Shown here one piece after another: positions 1-6,703 of a stretch of DNA of 10,132 bases (the stretch's first letter is position 1; every line of letters starts with the position of its first letter). Location of the stretch: the NCBI GenBank assembly GCA_012510755.1, contig JAAZHL010000093.1:1-10132 (forward strand), in the 5' to 3' direction. The notes beneath the pieces were generated by a model. It worked only from the letters and a program-made list of their open reading frames with translations. It was not told the origin of the DNA and searched no databases. The position numbers were made by a program, and so were the translations under genes. Source of the DNA: Leucobacter sp. GTDB lineage: Bacteria > Actinomycetota > Actinomycetes > Actinomycetales > Microbacteriaceae.

Positions 1-922
1 GCTCTCCCCCGCGGCCATACGCGTTCAGTGAGTGCGCAAAGTACCCCGCCTGCCCATTCACATTCACATACTGCTCATCGAAGCTCGTGCCACCCTCTGC
101 GAGCGCTTTCGCAAACACCTCGCGCAAATGTGCGAGCAACTCGGCCGCCTTGCGCCTCGTCACACCCGACGCGAGAGTCTGGGGGTGCACGCGAGCCCGC
201 CAGAGCGCCTCGTCAGCATAAATATTGCCAACGCCGCTCAACAGCGACTGATCGAGCAGGGCACTCTTGATCGCCACATTGCGCATGCGAAGGCGAGCAA
301 TACACGCAGCGTCTTGAAAGGCAGGGTCAAGAGGATCGCGCGCAATATGCGCAGCCTGCCCCGGCAGGGCGGGCAGTTCAGTGCCGAGCCCGCCCGCGGC
401 ACCATCACTCGTCGCCACCAACCCGTCGAGTGCGAGCGACCCGAACAGTCGCTGGTCAGCAAAGTCGAGACGCAGTTCACCGTGCGTTGGGTGTTCGATC
501 CAGAGTCTGACGCGCACATGACGGTCATCTGGCGCATCGTGGCTGCGCAGCAACAGTTGGCCGCTCATGCCGAGATGGGCAAGTAGCGCCTGACCGGACG
601 CACTGCCCGGGATTGGGTCTGCGTCGCGGGTGGCTGCAGCACCAACATGAAAACCATCAACCGGCAGCCACAGAAACTTCCCCCGCCGCGCGGGTGCGCC
701 AAGGGTCACCCCGGTCATGCGCCGCTCAAAATCGGTTGCCCGCACCACACCAGCTTCGCTGTTCATGGTCACGCCATGGCCACCCAGTCCGTCATCACCG
801 GCAAGCGGTACGTGTCGTTTGAGCGCTCGGTGATCCTTGACTTCTATCGAAATCACGTGCGCGCCCGTCACCGCAGGCGCGAGACCGGCACGCACCACCT
901 CAACTTCAGGCAACTCGGGCAC
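1..922 (-). CDS. mutM: Formamidopyrimidine-DNA glycosylase (Fpg/MutM), 3' end outside window
   Basis: Bifunctional base-excision repair enzyme that removes 8-oxoguanine and other oxidised purines and nicks the strand by beta,delta-elimination. About 307 residues are visible. It starts at GTG (920-922), giving the family N-terminus V/M-P-E-L-P-E-V-E-V-V; after Met removal Pro2 is the catalytic nucleophile and Glu3 the partner acid. Also visible are the Lys of RRGKF (residue 82, equivalent to E. coli K57), HLGMSGQLL (~116-124), DFADQRLFGS (~153-162), the DPLDP turn and the helix-two-turn-helix region with LLSGVGNIYADEALWRA (~228-244). The sequence runs off the window just after VNVNGQAGYF...AYGRGGE, so the C-terminal zinc finger should lie to the left and cannot be checked. 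Only 1 nt separates the rnc stop from this start, so translation is probably coupled to rnc. The active-site Lys is displaced by about 20 residues relative to related proteins I recall, by extra residues around 40-60; another Gly/Ala-rich stretch lies at 91-111. Confidence 0.96.
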   Translation of the reverse strand, partial: MPELPEVEVVRAGLAPAVTGAHVISIEVKDHRALKRHVPLAGDDGLGGHGVTMNSEAGVVRATDFERRMTGVTLGAPARRGKFLWLPVDGFHVGAAATRDADPIPGSASGQALLAHLGMSGQLLLRSHDAPDDRHVRVRLWIEHPTHGELRLDFADQRLFGSLALDGLVATSDGAAGGLGTELPALPGQAAHIARDPLDPAFQDAACIARLRMRNVAIKSALLDQSLLSGVGNIYADEALWRARVHPQTLASGVTRRKAAELLAHLREVFAKALAEGGTSFDEQYVNVNGQAGYFAHSLNAYGRGGE

Positions 923-923
923 G

Positions 924-1694
924 TCAGCTGCTCTTGCGGCGTTTCAGCCCGCTCCCAGCGCGAAGCGCTGCGATTAGTTCACGTGCCGCGGCAATCTCGG
1001 CAGCCTTCTTACTGATGCCGGCGCCCTCACCGACAGCGCCGTCGAGCTCAACGGTCGCGTGGAATCGACGGGCATGATCGGGGCCAGACCCCACAATGTC
1101 GTAGGCAGGGCGGGCAATGCCCCTCGCGTCAGCTTCTTCTTGCACAGTGGTCTTCGGGTCGAGTGACACCGTGAAACGTTCAGGGTCGGCCAGCAATGGT
1201 TCAATCAGCGCAAGCACAAAATGATTGGCCGTCTCTGGGTCGGTGAGCAAGAAGACCGCGCCGATGAGCGCTTCTACTGCATCGGCTAAGAGCGACTCTT
1301 TCTCGCGACCACCGCTGCGTTCTTCGCCAACACCGAACCGCAGCTGCGCCCCCACGTTGATGCTGCGCGCAACTTCAGCGAGTGCCGCACTCGACACGAG
1401 GGCCGCCCTGCGGCGCGAAAGATCACCCTCGCTCAGATCTGGGTGGTCGCGAAAGAGCTTGACGGTGACCGCCTGCCCAAGAATCGAATCTCCAAGAAAC
1501 TCGAGCCGCTCGTTGTGCGGGGCAGCCCCGTGTTCATAGGCCCACGAGCGGTGGGTGAGGGCGCGCTGCACCAATTCTGCGTCGACCGGCACCCCAAATT
1601 GAGCAAGAAAGCCGCCGAGGTCACTCGCTGCTTCTTGCGAAGCGTGCGGTGAACTCGGCGGCTGCTCGGTCGACGCCGCGTGTGCGTCAGCCAT
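924..1694 (-). CDS. rnc: Ribonuclease III
   Basis: Double-strand-specific endoribonuclease that processes rRNA precursors and structured mRNAs; acts in the cytoplasm as a Mg2+-dependent homodimer. The protein has 256 residues. The RNase III signature NERLEFLGDS is at 61-70, with Glu62, Glu65 and Asp69 matching E. coli E38, E41 and D45. ADAVEALIGAV (137-147) supplies Asp138 and Glu141, matching D114 and E117, so the catalytic set is intact. A double-stranded RNA-binding domain covers about 178-247, with the conserved SKKAAE helix near 228-233. The first ~24 residues are a poorly conserved Ala/Ser-rich extension. The start is ATG, 7 nt after the rpmF stop. I see no clear Shine-Dalgarno site, so coupling to rpmF is likely; a shorter start inside the N-terminal extension cannot be excluded. 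It lies between rpmF and mutM in one operon. Confidence 0.97.
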   Translation of the reverse strand: MADAHAASTEQPPSSPHASQEAASDLGGFLAQFGVPVDAELVQRALTHRSWAYEHGAAPHNERLEFLGDSILGQAVTVKLFRDHPDLSEGDLSRRRAALVSSAALAEVARSINVGAQLRFGVGEERSGGREKESLLADAVEALIGAVFLLTDPETANHFVLALIEPLLADPERFTVSLDPKTTVQEEADARGIARPAYDIVGSGPDHARRFHATVELDGAVGEGAGISKKAAEIAAARELIAALRAGSGLKRRKSS

Positions 1695-1701
1695 AAGCGT
1701 C

Positions 1702-1905
1702 TTAGGCGTCAGCTACCTTGCGACCCTTGTACTCGAGGAAGAGGGCGTTGCCCTGTGAATCCTCGACCACGCGGGCGCGGTGCGGCAGACTGTACACGGT
1801 CTTCCCGTTCTCTACGGTCTTAACCAGGTTCGGCACCTCGGCCTTCCAGGCCGAACGGCGGTGACGGGTGTTCGAACGCGACATCTTGCGCTTGGGAACA
1901 GCCAT
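1702..1905 (-). CDS. rpmF: 50S ribosomal protein L32 (cysteine-free type)
   Basis: Small basic protein of the large ribosomal subunit, 67 residues. The N-terminus MAVPKRKMSRSNTRHRR is diagnostic for bL32. There are no cysteines, so this is the zinc-independent form; the zinc-ribbon form carries four. The C-terminal part (about 30-67, ending YKGRKVADA) resembles the L32 of Microbacteriaceae from memory and is longer than mycobacterial L32. The ATG follows an AG-rich stretch (GAGAG at 1910-1914), a moderate ribosome binding site. The gene begins 15 nt after the DUF177 stop and ends 7 nt before rnc. The DUF177-rpmF pairing is very widely conserved in bacteria. Confidence 0.97.
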   Translation of the reverse strand: MAVPKRKMSRSNTRHRRSAWKAEVPNLVKTVENGKTVYSLPHRARVVEDSQGNALFLEYKGRKVADA

Positions 1906-1920
1906 GATGCTCTCTTTTCT

Positions 1921-2472
1921 CTACTTGCTATCAAAATCGGTTACCCGATTCAGGTCTTTTTCATCTTCGGCCAGCAACCCGGCTAGCGCAGCCCAACGCG
2001 GGTCTACCGCGACAGACTCGGCTGCAGCCTCAGCATCGCGCAGCTCACCGGTCTCAGGGTCAAGACCAGGGCAATCTGGGCGGCACACGGGCTGAAACGG
2101 CAGTGCAAGCACTACCGCGTCTCTGAGCGGGGGTTCAAGATTCACGTGATCACCGTGAACCCCATACTCTTCGGCCTCCGTAGGAGTATACGCGAAAAGC
2201 TCTTGAAATTCGACTTCAAATGCTGAAGTGAAGTCTTCGAGGCATCGCCCGCACTGTGCGTGCATCGTCGTTTCGACGTGTGCAGACACCAAAATGCCCT
2301 CGTGCACCGATTCCAGCCGCACGTCGAGCTGCATCTGTTCGCCTGCTGGAACGACAGCCAGCGACTCTCCAAATGCTTCTGGAGTCGTGACTGTGCGTTC
2401 ACGCTCACGCATCTCGCCGGGGCGGCCGACAAGATCACGCACGTTCTCTTCATACACGCGGGTAGTACTCAC
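1921..2472 (-). CDS. DUF177 / YceD family protein
   Basis: Protein of 183 residues belonging to the YceD/DUF177 family, almost always encoded just upstream of rpmF. In several bacteria and in plastids family members have been linked to 23S rRNA accumulation and large-subunit assembly; the exact biochemical role here is not known. Seen here: the N-terminal NVRDLVGRPGEMRE stretch (10-23), the central HAQCGRCLEDF motif with Cys74 and Cys77, and a second pair Cys130/Cys134 in PVCRPDCPGLDPETG, together a likely metal-binding set. The C-terminal DPRWAALAGL motif (157-166) is also typical. The chosen start is GTG at 2470-2472. No Shine-Dalgarno site precedes it, but a TAGCCT hexamer ends 6 nt upstream, which fits a leaderless transcript starting at the GTG. 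It would be the head gene of DUF177-rpmF-rnc-mutM. Confidence 0.9.
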   Translation of the reverse strand: MSTTRVYEENVRDLVGRPGEMRERERTVTTPEAFGESLAVVPAGEQMQLDVRLESVHEGILVSAHVETTMHAQCGRCLEDFTSAFEVEFQELFAYTPTEAEEYGVHGDHVNLEPPLRDAVVLALPFQPVCRPDCPGLDPETGELRDAEAAAESVAVDPRWAALAGLLAEDEKDLNRVTDFDSK

Positions 2473-2681
2473 CGAAATAGGCTACCCGATGAGCCTGAAA
2501 GCCGCCCTTGGCAGCACACCGGCACTTCACACACCAGCTGCCGCGCGGTCATCTTGCAAAGTGTCTCATTTGCATCACCCTCACCCGATTCTCAGGTGTC
2601 CACGAACCTCCCGACCGCTTCGTCTTCTATGCTTGCGAAGCACACGGCTCTGAATTTCACTGCAACGAAAGCGACAGGGTG
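2473..2681. other. Divergent intergenic region between the DUF177 and DUF4349 genes
   Basis: This 209-bp gap separates two divergent genes and must hold both promoters. The minus-strand candidate -10 is described separately. For the plus strand, TATGCT at 2628-2633 fits TANNNT and would give a leader of about 40 nt; no good -35 accompanies it. A loose 6-bp inverted repeat (GGCAGC ... GCTGCC, about 2509-2541) is too weak to call. Some reading frames are open here, but I see no domain or codon pattern suggesting another gene. Confidence 0.4.
2479..2484 (-). promoter_or_regulatory. Candidate -10 element (TAGCCT) of the DUF177-rpmF-rnc-mutM operon
   Basis: Read on the minus strand, TAGCCT matches the actinobacterial TANNNT -10 pattern and ends 6 nt before the GTG start of the DUF177 gene, so the transcript would begin at or next to the start codon. 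No purine-rich ribosome binding site is present between. I do not see a recognisable -35 hexamer 16-19 bp further upstream, which is common for actinobacterial promoters but lowers certainty. Confidence 0.45.
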
Positions 2682-3683
2682 ATGACAAAGAACATTCGTT
2701 ATTCGAGGATCGCAGCAGCCCTCGGGGTTGCTGCCCTGTGTGTGGCGCTGACTGCATGTTCGAGCGCGACCCGAGATGTGTCGCATCTTGGTGGCGCCGA
2801 TATGTCGACCGTCGAAATGTCACCGAGCGTGGGGGCTGCGCCAGATTCGGCCGCAGAAGCAGCACCCGTGGCGCATAACGGTCGTTCCATCATCAGTGAA
2901 GGTTCCATCACCCTTGAAGTTGACGATGTCGCCGCGAATATCGAGTCGGTCACTAACACTGCGACGCAGCTTGGTGGGTACGTGGAGTCGCTGCACAATG
3001 GTGGCGGCGGGACGGGCCGCATTGAGTCGGCAAGCTTGACTCTGCGCGTGCCTGCAGACAAGTTCGAAGCCGCGTTTGCCGAACTCTCGGCGCTCGGTAC
3101 GGTGCAAAACGAAAGCCGCTCAGCGAGCGATGTGACCGCACAGCACGTTGACTTGCAGGCACGAGTTGCGGCGCTCGAAACGTCTGTTGAACGCTTGCAG
3201 ACACTCATGGCTGGCGCCACCACCACCAGCGAGTTGCTCGAAGCAGAGTCGGCGCTGTCTGCGCGGCAGGCGGACCTCGACGGTCTACAAGCCCAGTTGC
3301 AGTCCCTCGAGGGGCAGGTCAACGAGGCAACAATATGGGTGTCGTTGACGACCAACACCGCGCTACCCGGTGGCCCGGACAACTTCTCGGAAGGGCTCAT
3401 TGCGGGTCTCAAATCCCTGGCTGCCGCTGGCGCGGGAGCGCTCGTCTTGCTCGGGGTACTGCTGCCCTGGCTCGTGGTCGCCGCAGTCATCACGCTCATC
3501 GTGGTCGCGCTTGTGCGGGCATCACGGCGCAGGCGTGCGCGAAAGCTCAGTGTTGCTGCGCCTGTGCAGCACCAGCACGCAACGGTTGTGCAGCACGTGC
3601 AACCGCACTCCCAGCCAGTACCGACCGCGCCGTCGGTGTCACCGGCCCCGCCGCTAACCGGGTCGCCTATTTCGGGCGAGTAG
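2682..3683 (+). CDS. DUF4349-type membrane-anchored lipoprotein
   Basis: Predicted cell-envelope protein of 333 residues, function unknown. The ATG at 2682 is chosen because it opens a textbook lipoprotein signal: basic MTKNIRYSR, a hydrophobic stretch (about 10-23) and lipobox LTAC with Cys26 as the lipidated residue; a GTG directly before it is an alternative. The frame stays open upstream to 2508, but that part does not look coding. After a Ser/Ala linker, residues ~69-220 fit the DUF4349 domain: SEGSITLEVDD and LRVPADKFEAAFAEL strands, LGTVQNESRSASDVT, then a coiled-coil-like stretch (~155-213) and a terminal strand ATIWVSLT. A long transmembrane segment (~247-279) is followed by RRRRARK and a Pro/Gln/His-rich tail that should be cytoplasmic. 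It would therefore be tethered at both ends with the central domain outside. It is the only plus-strand gene inside an otherwise minus-strand housekeeping block, and its stop lies inside the end of coaD. Confidence 0.85.
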   Translation: MTKNIRYSRIAAALGVAALCVALTACSSATRDVSHLGGADMSTVEMSPSVGAAPDSAAEAAPVAHNGRSIISEGSITLEVDDVAANIESVTNTATQLGGYVESLHNGGGGTGRIESASLTLRVPADKFEAAFAELSALGTVQNESRSASDVTAQHVDLQARVAALETSVERLQTLMAGATTTSELLEAESALSARQADLDGLQAQLQSLEGQVNEATIWVSLTTNTALPGGPDNFSEGLIAGLKSLAAAGAGALVLLGVLLPWLVVAAVITLIVVALVRASRRRRARKLSVAAPVQHQHATVVQHVQPHSQPVPTAPSVSPAPPLTGSPISGE

Positions 3684-4161
3684 CGTTCAGATAGTTTGCA
3701 ACCACCGCAGGCACATAGTCACTCACGTCGCCGCCAAGCGAGGCGACCTGTCGCACGAGCGAGCTAGACTCATACGAGTGTGCCGGTTCGGGCAGCAAGA
3801 ACACGGTCTCAACGCCTGCGAGGCTGCGATTCATGAGCACCATCGGGCTTTCATAGGCGACATCAATCTGCGACCGCAGACCCTTGACGAGCACCTTCGC
3901 GCCAACTTCTGTGCAGTAATCAACGAGCAGCCCCATTGACCACGAGGCAACGATGACGTTCGATGGAATTTCTGGGTCTTCTTCGATTGCCTTCTGCAAC
4001 AGGTTCATGCGCTCGGCGATCGGCAACATCGCATGCTTACCCGGGTTGTGCACGACGAGCACGTGCACTTCTTCAAAGATCGCTGCAGCTCGGCGAATGA
4101 CATCAAGATGACCGAGGGTTACGGGGTCGAATGATCCTGGCACAACGGCGATATTGCTCAT
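3667..4161 (-). CDS. coaD: Phosphopantetheine adenylyltransferase
   Basis: Catalyses the fourth step of coenzyme A synthesis: 4'-phosphopantetheine + ATP gives dephospho-CoA + pyrophosphate. From the ATG at 4159-4161 the protein has 164 residues, close to the usual ~160. It shows the nucleotidyltransferase motif PGSFDPVTLGH (8-18; the T-x-G-H signature with His18), KGLRSQIDVAYE in the phosphopantetheine-binding region, and the C-terminal YESSSLVRQVASLGGDV (family form ISSSxVRxxxxxGGDV). An in-frame ATG 6 nt upstream (4165-4167) and a GTG at 4194 are alternatives. I prefer 4161 because homologues begin with a short lead before PGSFDP and a TAGGCT -10-like hexamer ends 7 nt upstream. The gene follows recG by 77 bp and converges on the DUF4349 gene with a 17-bp overlap of coding ends. 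Confidence 0.95.
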   Translation of the reverse strand: MSNIAVVPGSFDPVTLGHLDVIRRAAAIFEEVHVLVVHNPGKHAMLPIAERMNLLQKAIEEDPEIPSNVIVASWSMGLLVDYCTEVGAKVLVKGLRSQIDVAYESPMVLMNRSLAGVETVFLLPEPAHSYESSSLVRQVASLGGDVSDYVPAVVANYLNATRPK

Positions 4162-4168
4162 GCTCATA

Positions 4169-4174
4169 AGCCTA
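4169..4174 (-). promoter_or_regulatory. Candidate -10 element (TAGGCT) of coaD
   Basis: On the minus strand TAGGCT fits TANNNT and ends 7 nt before the preferred coaD ATG at 4161, consistent with a leaderless message. The AGG inside it could instead act as a weak ribosome binding site, since its spacing to that ATG is about 9 nt. If it is a promoter, coaD has its own transcript in addition to any read-through from recG. No clear -35 is seen. Confidence 0.35.
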
Positions 4175-4193
4175 TACGTCTGCCTGTGCGCCA

Positions 4194-4265
4194 CAGCTAT
4201 GACTTCACCAGATTGAGCCTCGACTTGACCAGATTAAGCTATGACTTGGCCAGGTTATCGAGCGA
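4194..4265 (-). repeat. Degenerate 21-bp tandem repeat across the recG stop codon
   Basis: Three full 21-bp units (4245-4265, 4224-4244, 4203-4223) and a 9-bp partial unit (4194-4202) follow each other without gaps. On the minus strand each ends in CTGG(C/T)(C/G)AAG and the next begins TC(A/G). Units two and three agree at 16 of 21 positions; unit one, which is coding, agrees with unit two at 13 of 21. Because 21 is a multiple of three the frame is kept: the recG end SLDNLAK is followed by S, the TAG stop, LNLVK, SRLNLVK and S plus a second TAG (4197-4199). This looks like an old duplication of the recG 3' end. Confidence 0.7.
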
Positions 4266-6593
4266 CTGCTGTCGGGCTTCTTCGGCGAGTTGTGCAGCAA
4301 GCAACGGCGCAGTTTCGAGTTCAGGGTCACTCTGCAAGAGCTGGGCAGCAAGCTCACGGGCATGTTCAATCAGCTGCCCATGCTCGGTCACTCGAAGCAA
4401 ACGCAACGTCGACTTACCCCCTGATTGGGCAGTCCCGAGAATGTCACCTTCGCGCCGCAGGTGCAGGTCGCGCTCAGCCAGTTCAAACCCGTCTGAGGTG
4501 GCAGCCACCGCCTCGATTCGCTCTCGCGCGAGCGATCCTGGGGCAGCATGAGTCAGCAACAAACACAAACCTGGGTGTTCGCCACGACCCACACGTCCTC
4601 GCAACTGGAGCAGTTGTGACACCCCAAATCTCTCAGCGTCTCGCACAATCATGGTCGAGGCATTCGGCACGTTGACCCCCACCTCGATGACCGTCGTTGC
4701 CACGAGCACATCGATGTTGCCTGCCGCAAAGTCGCGCATCACGCGGTCTTTCTCGTCAGACTTCATGGCGCCGGTCAAGGCAGCAAGCCGCACTCCCCGA
4801 TAATCTGGGCGCTCGCTCAGCTCTGCAAGGGTCTGCTCGACGCTCGCAAGTGGCACGGCCTCAGGTTTGCGCCCGTCAGCCACGACGATGGTCTCAGCCT
4901 TGGCAATCTCAGCAAGCTCGGCTGCAAGCCCCGCGTCTTGTTCTTCGCTCGTGCCTGCAGCAATGGCCGGGCAAACCACATACACTTGGCGACCGGCTGC
5001 GATCTCTTCGCGGGCACGCACCCACGCACGTTCGGCCCATTTAGGCCGCTCAGCAATTGGCACGGTAAAAGTTTCAATTGGCTGACGACCGGGTGGCACT
5101 CGACGAATGAACGACGTCTCGAGGTCGCCAAAGACGGTCAGGGCGACGGTACGAGGAATCGGCGTGGCCGTCATGACCAGCACGTGCGGGTTCTTGCCTT
5201 TGAGCCGTAGCGCTTCTCGTTGCTCAACACCGAACCGGTGCTGTTCGTCGACGACAACGAGCCCGAGGTCATAGAAGCTGACGCCTTCACTGAACAGCGC
5301 ATGCGTGCCAACCGCGATGTGCGCCTGACCACTCGCGAGCGCGAGCAGGGCTTTGCGCCGTTCACCGGCCGGCATCTTGCTCGTCAGCAGCACCGGGTGC
5401 AGCCGTTCGGTCAGTTCGGGCCCCAGCATCTCTTGAACGCTACGAAAGTGCTGGGCCGCGAGCACCTCCGTTGGCGCGAGCAGAGCGCTCTGGCCGCCTA
5501 CCGTGGCGCGGCCACCTGTCGCATTGGCTACAGCAGCACCGGCAGCAGCACCATCGGCCTCGACTTCGACAGCCGCGCTGCCGACAGCGACGTCGGCCTC
5601 GGCAACCTGCAGCATGGCACGTATTGCGACGACCGTCTTGCCTGAGCCGACCTCGCCTTGCAGCAGTCGATGCATGGGCACCTGGGCAGCGAGCTCTTGT
5701 GAAATCGTGTCTGAAGCCTCAATCTGCTCTGCAGTGAGCGTAAACGGCAGCCCTGCGTCGAAGGCAGTGAGCAGGCCGCCCGTGACGCGCGGTCGAGCAG
5801 TTCCCGTCACTGCTGCGAGCTTGCGGCGTCGGTCAAGCAGCGCAAGTTGCAGTTCAAACGCCTCACGAAACCGCATGCTGTCTCGTGCGCGCTGCCAGTC
5901 AGGCTGCGCTTCGGGCCGGTGAATGAGTTCGAGCGCTGGTTCAAGCGCGATCACACCGGCTGATCTTCGCACCTCGCCGGGCAGTGGGTCGTGAAGCGCG
6001 CCAGTGCCGACCACCGCATCGAGCGCCAACCCAACCGCACGTTCGATGGTCCATGAAGGCATCGTCGAGGTTGCCGCATAGATGGGCACGGGCCGCATCG
6101 CAAATGCGAGCGCAGCCGCCTCATCAAGTTGCTGCGAGTGCTCTGGGCTCAACTCTGGCAGCGCACGGCCGTCACCCGCTGGCTGATCGAACAGCTCATA
6201 GTCGGGGTGTTGCAGCTGCAGCTGACCCCGGTATTCACTCACCTTGCCTGAGAAGATGCCCCGCGCGCCAGCAATAAGCTGGCCTGCCCGCCAGGCCTGA
6301 TTAAAAAAAGTGAGCTGCAGGCTGCCGAAGCCGTCGGTGATGCGAGCTTCGAGCAGAGTGCCACCGCGCTGCATGCGTCGTTGACGTACGTCAAGCACCT
6401 GTGCAAGTACGGTCACATGTTCGCCGACCGGCAACCCCGCAAGCGGAGTCAGTTCACCGCGGGCCGAGTATCTGCGCGGAAAGTGCCACAGCAAGTCACG
6501 AATCGTGCTGAGGCCCAAGGCTTTCTTGAGCGCCGCAGAAGTGCGACCACCAACGACCCCGTCGAGTGGGGTGTCAAGGGTGATCGCGTTCAT
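4239..6593 (-). CDS. recG: ATP-dependent DNA helicase RecG
   Basis: Branch-migration helicase that regresses stalled replication forks and processes Holliday junctions and R-loops. It has 784 residues, longer than E. coli RecG (693). Layout: N-terminal segment with DLLWHFPRRY (33-42); OB-fold wedge domain (~55-135, including ITDGFGSLQLTFFNQ); motor domain 1 with Walker A GEVGSGKT (313-320), motif Ia LLAPTEVLAAQH (371-382), Walker B DEQHRFG (449-455) and TATPIPRT (475-482); motor domain 2 with TTVIEVGVNVPNA (633-645) and motif VI QLRGRVGRG (663-671); and the C-terminal RecG hook region (FELAERDLHLRREGDILGTAQSG, ~703-725). An Ala/Val/Glu-rich insertion of about 35 residues lies between motifs I and Ia. 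The ATG start gives a normal RecG N-terminus; TACGCT ends 6 nt upstream, with a weak GAG nearer the start. It is divergent from rsmD and precedes coaD by 77 bp. Confidence 0.97.
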   Translation of the reverse strand: MNAITLDTPLDGVVGGRTSAALKKALGLSTIRDLLWHFPRRYSARGELTPLAGLPVGEHVTVLAQVLDVRQRRMQRGGTLLEARITDGFGSLQLTFFNQAWRAGQLIAGARGIFSGKVSEYRGQLQLQHPDYELFDQPAGDGRALPELSPEHSQQLDEAAALAFAMRPVPIYAATSTMPSWTIERAVGLALDAVVGTGALHDPLPGEVRRSAGVIALEPALELIHRPEAQPDWQRARDSMRFREAFELQLALLDRRRKLAAVTGTARPRVTGGLLTAFDAGLPFTLTAEQIEASDTISQELAAQVPMHRLLQGEVGSGKTVVAIRAMLQVAEADVAVGSAAVEVEADGAAAGAAVANATGGRATVGGQSALLAPTEVLAAQHFRSVQEMLGPELTERLHPVLLTSKMPAGERRKALLALASGQAHIAVGTHALFSEGVSFYDLGLVVVDEQHRFGVEQREALRLKGKNPHVLVMTATPIPRTVALTVFGDLETSFIRRVPPGRQPIETFTVPIAERPKWAERAWVRAREEIAAGRQVYVVCPAIAAGTSEEQDAGLAAELAEIAKAETIVVADGRKPEAVPLASVEQTLAELSERPDYRGVRLAALTGAMKSDEKDRVMRDFAAGNIDVLVATTVIEVGVNVPNASTMIVRDAERFGVSQLLQLRGRVGRGEHPGLCLLLTHAAPGSLARERIEAVAATSDGFELAERDLHLRREGDILGTAQSGGKSTLRLLRVTEHGQLIEHARELAAQLLQSDPELETAPLLAAQLAEEARQQSLDNLAKS

Positions 6594-6599
6594 GTCTCA

Positions 6600-6605
6600 A
6601 GCGTA
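6600..6605 (-). promoter_or_regulatory. Candidate -10 element (TACGCT) of recG
   Basis: On the minus strand TACGCT matches TANNNT and ends 6 nt before the recG ATG, again a leaderless arrangement. The six nucleotides between (TGAGAC) contain GAG, which is too close to the start to be a strong ribosome binding site. No clear -35 is seen at 16-19 bp. The 117-bp gap 6594-6710 holds this element and the rsmD promoter and shows no gene. Confidence 0.4.
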
Positions 6606-6673
6606 TCTTTCACTACCGTCATCTTGAGTCGGGTCAGCAAGGGGTCGCGAAGCCCGGTCAGAGGCCGAGCGCT

Positions 6674-6703
6674 TTGGGCAGCGGGCACAGCTGGTTCTAA
6701 GCT
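6674..6703 (+). promoter_or_regulatory. Candidate rsmD promoter (TTGGGC - 18 bp - TAAGCT)
   Basis: TAAGCT at 6698-6703 fits TANNNT and ends 7 nt before the rsmD ATG. TTGGGC at 6674-6679 keeps the TTG of a -35 box with an 18-bp spacer. The sequence between the -10 and the ATG (CTACGGT) has no ribosome binding site, so a leaderless transcript is the simplest reading. Confidence 0.45.

Noticed and set aside
1684..1715. 8-bp direct repeat GCTGACGC at the rpmF end and the rnc start
   Set aside because: Both copies are explained by coding for ADA in the two proteins; too short to call a duplication or an attachment site.
2508..2681. Upstream in-frame extension of the DUF4349 gene from a TTG at 2508
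   Set aside because: It would bury the signal peptide and lipobox; the residues are Cys/His-rich and not conserved-looking.
2699..3499. A 266-codon minus-strand open frame opposite the DUF4349 gene
   Set aside because: Ser/Ala/Thr/Arg-rich translation with no domain; it mirrors the codon use of the lipoprotein gene, which has a clear signal peptide and domain. Typical high-GC antisense frame.
4186..4551. Plus-strand frame with heptad-like SYD/SLD-TRL repeats, first read as a possible repeat protein
   Set aside because: The heptads are the antisense reading of the 21-bp tandem repeat at the recG end, and the rest is antisense to conserved recG motifs.
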